8,388 bases of DNA from assembly GCA_021791075.1 (NCBI GenBank), contig JAJYXH010000101.1, positions 1 to 8,388 on the forward strand. Direction: 5' to 3'. The notes beneath the pieces were generated by a model that worked only from the letters and a program-made list of their open reading frames with translations, had not been told where the DNA came from and did not search any database. Below, in pieces: positions 6,387 through 8,388 of the stretch. Both the position numbers and the translations under genes were made by a program. The DNA is from Microcaldota archaeon. Lineage in GTDB: Archaea > Micrarchaeota > Micrarchaeia > Micrarchaeales > CABMGC01. How positions within the stretch are numbered: position 1 is the stretch's first letter; each line of letters begins with the position of its first letter.

Positions 6387-6683
6387 TCAATCAACCCAAA
6401 GCTCGACTATCTTTCCGTACGTCTGGTTTATCCTCTCCTCGTCTATCATGTTGAATATCTCGATTATGGTTACCTCGTCGAAGCCCATCCTCCTTAGTAT
6501 GTTGGAGACTTCCTCCTGCCTCAGGCCGTACCTGTGCAGGAGGCTCACGAACGCAACGGCGTTCACGTGCCTGTGCGTCTTGTTTAGCTGGTTGACCAGC
6601 TCGTTGATGTTCTTCGCGCTGACCTTGAATCCCGAGAGTATCCTTTCGAGCTTTATTCTGTTTATTATGAAGGTGTTGGCCAT
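6387..6683 (-). CDS. Small helical protein of 98 residues
   Basis: No family recognised. The sequence is almost entirely helical, without cysteine or membrane segments, and mildly basic in its first half. The middle has two successive short helical units, beginning YGLRQEEVSNILRRMG (52-67) and GFDEVTIIEIFNMI (67-80). Their pattern of G-hydrophobic-x-x-(D/E)-x-(V/I) recurs in the C-terminus of the ATPase encoded just upstream. The ATG at 6683 is seven bases past the ATPase stop, and there is no strong ribosome site, so expression probably depends on coupling to the ATPase gene. A second overlapping frame at 6391-6687 is a shadow. A binding partner or regulatory subunit of the ATPase is an inference from position and the shared pattern. 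Confidence 0.75.
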   Translation of the reverse strand: MANTFIINRIKLERILSGFKVSAKNINELVNQLNKTHRHVNAVAFVSLLHRYGLRQEEVSNILRRMGFDEVTIIEIFNMIDEERINQTYGKIVELWVD

Positions 6684-6690
6684 CCAAAAT

Positions 6691-8196
6691 TCAGCCTATG
6701 TACGAGAATATCCTGGTTATCAGAGCATCTACTATCTTAATGCCCCTGAGGAATCCGACTATAACGTCCCTGTTGATCCCCCTGCCAATCATTATTCTTA
6801 CAAGATCCCTTATGTCTGCGATCCTCTCCTTCTTGTCAAGCTCCTTGAAGATCGCAGCTATCACCTCTGGATTTATTCCTGACTCTATCAGCTTTGAGTT
6901 GAGGTCTATCCTCTCCAGGTAGTACTCCTTCTGGATGCTCTGATCGTCAAGCTCTCCGGGGGTTAGTATCTCGGCGATGCTTATGGTGTAGACATCGAGC
7001 GGCTCCTCTCCCACAATCCTCTCGAGCAGGAAGACGTCAGGGAACTGCACGGCCGAATGGAAGGACATGTCGAATGCCGCCTGGCCGACGCCGAACTTTC
7101 CTATCTCAGTCCTTATGAAGTTGGAGAAGTTGAGCGACCCCTGAAGGTAGTTCATGAACTTCTCGAACCTTATCCTGAGCATGACCGTCGTGCCGACGTT
7201 GGAGAATATCGCCTCATTCACGTCGGTCGGATTCTGCGATGCGACTATCAGCCCGAACTGGTACTTCCTTCCCTCCCTGACGATCGTTATCGCGTCGCTC
7301 CTGTCGTCGCTCGCCACCTTCCACGCCTCGTCGAGAACCACTATGGCCCTCAGGCCCTTGGTTCCGCTCCATCCCGTCGATCTCATCTTCTCCTTCAGGG
7401 TCTGGAGTATGAACATCGCGGCGAGAGCCCTGAACCTCTCGTCTGGAAGGCTTGAGAGGTCGAGCGACACGAGGCCCGATGATGCCAGCTTGCCTATGTC
7501 TATGGTTGACTTTTTGGCGAAGTAGTCCTCCCCTTCCCTGGTAAACTGCCTTAATCGGTATAGCGCGTTCTCCAGCTCGGCTGGATACTCGTATGATCCC
7601 TCCTGCAATTTTTCCTCGAGCAGGGTGGTGACCTCCTTGAGCGTAGGCGCATCGGCATTTGACTCGGGGATCTGCGAGAGTGCGAAGCCCGAGTTTACAT
7701 ATGCCTGCTCTATCGCCTCGGCCGTGAGCCTTCTCTGCTCCGGGTAGTCGCCTATGTCGGTGAGTATGTCCAACGAGTTCATGATCTGCTTTGACCTGTC
7801 TATCGGCTTCATTCCCGAGAGGTCCATTATGTTTATGTAGTCGCCTTTCGAGAGGGAGATGACGGTGCCGCCGCTCTGCTTGACCCAGCCCTTGTACTCC
7901 CCGGCCCAGTCGATTATTATCGCATTGGTATTCCATATGTAGCTTGCCCTCAAGAGGAAGGTCTTGACGAAGAAGCTCTTTCCTGCTCCGGTTATCCCCA
8001 CCACAGCTAGGTGCGGGTTCGTGAGCGTGGCAAACGTCCAGGTGAACGGCACTCCAAATACCTTTGTCGTACCTATGAAGATCGAGTCCGTGGGATCGTT
8101 CAGAAGGTACTCGTGCGGCGGCTCGGGCGGCCTGCTCAGGAAGACCCGCTTTGAGAGCTCGCTTCCCATTATGTTCTGGATCCTTACAAGCGACAT
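6691..8196 (-). CDS. HerA/VirB4-type P-loop ATPase
   Basis: RecA-fold hexameric motor ATPase of the HerA/FtsK superfamily, close to the VirB4-like/DUF87 group that powers DNA or protein translocation and pilus assembly. In the 501 residues, a short N-terminal beta-rich part (about 35-60) leads to Walker A GITGAGKS (67-74). IIIDWAGEY follows (93-101), then a helical insertion (about 130-230), Walker B AIVVLDEAW (284-292), the EGRK motif (308-311) and the sensor-like ASQNPTD (319-325). The last 70 residues are helical. There is no membrane segment. An in-frame TGA at 8214-8212 rules out a longer form. VirB4 proteins usually have a longer N-terminal domain, so this is either a HerA-like short form or a gene shortened by the neighbouring insertion. 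It heads the six-gene membrane cluster. The exact substrate cannot be read from the sequence. Confidence 0.88.
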   Translation of the reverse strand: MSLVRIQNIMGSELSKRVFLSRPPEPPHEYLLNDPTDSIFIGTTKVFGVPFTWTFATLTNPHLAVVGITGAGKSFFVKTFLLRASYIWNTNAIIIDWAGEYKGWVKQSGGTVISLSKGDYINIMDLSGMKPIDRSKQIMNSLDILTDIGDYPEQRRLTAEAIEQAYVNSGFALSQIPESNADAPTLKEVTTLLEEKLQEGSYEYPAELENALYRLRQFTREGEDYFAKKSTIDIGKLASSGLVSLDLSSLPDERFRALAAMFILQTLKEKMRSTGWSGTKGLRAIVVLDEAWKVASDDRSDAITIVREGRKYQFGLIVASQNPTDVNEAIFSNVGTTVMLRIRFEKFMNYLQGSLNFSNFIRTEIGKFGVGQAAFDMSFHSAVQFPDVFLLERIVGEEPLDVYTISIAEILTPGELDDQSIQKEYYLERIDLNSKLIESGINPEVIAAIFKELDKKERIADIRDLVRIMIGRGINRDVIVGFLRGIKIVDALITRIFSYIG

Positions 8197-8228
8197 ATTT
8201 ATCCTATCCCATCAAGGTGTGACACCCT

Positions 8229-8248
8229 CCCACGACTGAAGTCGTGGG
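8229..8248 (-). repeat. Right-end hairpin of the TnpB element
   Basis: CCCACGAC pairs perfectly with GTCGTGGG around a four-base loop (TTCA on the minus strand). The same sequence, followed by GGGAGG and TGTCA, is widely seen at right ends of IS605/IS1341 elements, where it is bound as single-stranded DNA by TnpA and as RNA by TnpB. Confidence 0.8.
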
Positions 8249-8273
8249 CTTCCAAGGTGGTTTCTGATGGTTG

Positions 8274-8387
8274 TCATGATGCCACCTGTATAGTTCCTCC
8301 TTCAGTGGCAACCGCACCATTTGCACGATGTCTTACGTCGTCTCCAGAGGCTTCACTTCCCGAATGTCCTTCGGTAGCCCTTTCGAG
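8274..8387 (-). CDS. tnpB: TnpB (IS200/IS605 OrfB), C-terminal fragment running in from the right edge
   Basis: Minus-strand frame starting at 8387 gives 37 codons before TGA 8276-8274. It begins LERATEGHSGSEASGDDVRH and continues with ANGAVATEGGTIQVAS. Such low-complexity G/S/E-rich tails with a (V)RP-or-VRH and T-E-A/G segment are typical of the extreme C-terminus of IS605-type TnpB, past the zinc finger and last RuvC residue. The fragment is followed, as expected, by the right-end hairpin. No catalytic residue is visible, so activity cannot be judged. It has the same orientation as the TnpB at the left edge, but whether both are copies of one element cannot be tested because the visible parts are opposite ends of the protein. 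Confidence 0.7.
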   Translation of the reverse strand, partial: LERATEGHSGSEASGDDVRHRANGAVATEGGTIQVAS

Positions 8388-8388
8388 T

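Larger units (their letters stand above)
8219..8388 (-). mobile_element. Right end of a second IS200/IS605-type (TnpB) element
   Basis: On the minus strand this stretch holds the C-terminal codons of a TnpB gene, then a short spacer and a typical right-end hairpin followed by GGGAGGGTGTCA. That ending is characteristic of many archaeal and bacterial IS605/IS1341 elements. The element lies about 20 bases upstream of the ATPase start, and the rest is beyond the window. The exact last base is uncertain by a few positions because ACACC repeats across the junction. Confidence 0.78.
8222..8388 (-). ncRNA. 3' part of the TnpB omega (guide) RNA
   Basis: In TnpB elements the guide RNA scaffold overlaps the 3' end of tnpB and the right end of the element, and the guide itself is read from flanking DNA. 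Here the scaffold would include the tnpB 3' codons and the hairpin at 8229-8248. The guide would start near 8218-8221, reading into the leader of the ATPase gene. The 5' start of the RNA is outside what can be fixed from the sequence. Assignment is by position and by the hairpin, not by a recognised RNA model. Confidence 0.55.

Noticed and set aside
6391..6687. 98-codon frame almost coextensive with the small helical gene
   Set aside because: The other frame (6387-6683) has a normal hydrophobic pattern and fits the operon spacing. This one is rich in R, Q, E, H without hydrophobic core positions.
7214..7936. 240-codon open frame in another minus-strand frame of the ATPase gene
   Set aside because: It overlaps the conserved Walker A to Walker B region of the ATPase, and its G/R/H-rich sequence shows no domain.
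6691..8196. Complete conjugation or type IV secretion system
   Set aside because: Only the ATPase resembles VirB4. No relaxase, coupling protein, VirB6-like channel or pilin is present, so the label would overstate the evidence.
1..8388. CRISPR array or cas genes
   Set aside because: No regularly spaced repeats are visible. The RNA-guided components are TnpB elements, not Cas proteins.

Overview
The window is archaeal. It opens with a two-KH-domain protein of the Dim2/Pno1 type followed directly by the B subunit of topoisomerase VI, both archaeal information-processing genes. Start codons are preceded by GGTGAT-like ribosome sites, TATA-like boxes lie upstream of several genes, and arginine and isoleucine are mostly AGG and ATA. 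The compact gene packing and the unfamiliar membrane cluster would suit a small-genome lineage such as DPANN/Micrarchaeota, but that placement is a guess. Lineages without topo VI, such as Thermoplasmatales, are unlikely.

Layout: 1-56 is the N-terminus of a TnpB (IS200/IS605 OrfB) on the minus strand, followed by its upstream end with a hairpin (about 57-150). A plus-strand pair comes next: the KH protein (216-728) and top6B (738-2387). A 208-base convergent gap (2388-2595) separates them from a minus-strand cluster of six genes. In order of transcription these are a HerA/VirB4-type ATPase (8196-6691), a 98-residue helical protein (6683-6387), a zinc-ribbon protein with two membrane helices (6385-5948), a coiled-coil/winged-helix protein (5882-5154), a 48-residue basic protein (5148-5002) and a 798-residue glycoprotein-like membrane protein (4992-2596). 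Five of the six genes are within about 10 bases of their neighbour. The only larger gap, 65 bases, holds a possible internal promoter. The window ends at 8219-8388 with the 3' end of a second TnpB element, also on the minus strand, including the C-terminal codons and the right-end hairpin of the omega (guide) RNA.

Working together: the KH protein (small-subunit rRNA maturation) and Top6B (DNA topology) are core genes in an archaeal context, but top6A does not follow top6B here. The minus-strand cluster looks like an undescribed membrane machine: a motor ATPase, a two-pass zinc-ribbon protein, a large surface-exposed protein anchored by two membrane helices with a cytoplasmic tail, and small helical or winged-helix proteins that could be adaptors. 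I could not assign it to a named pathway. The second TnpB element ends about 20 bases before the ATPase start, so the cluster's original promoter is probably displaced, and the first bases of the predicted guide match the cluster's leader.
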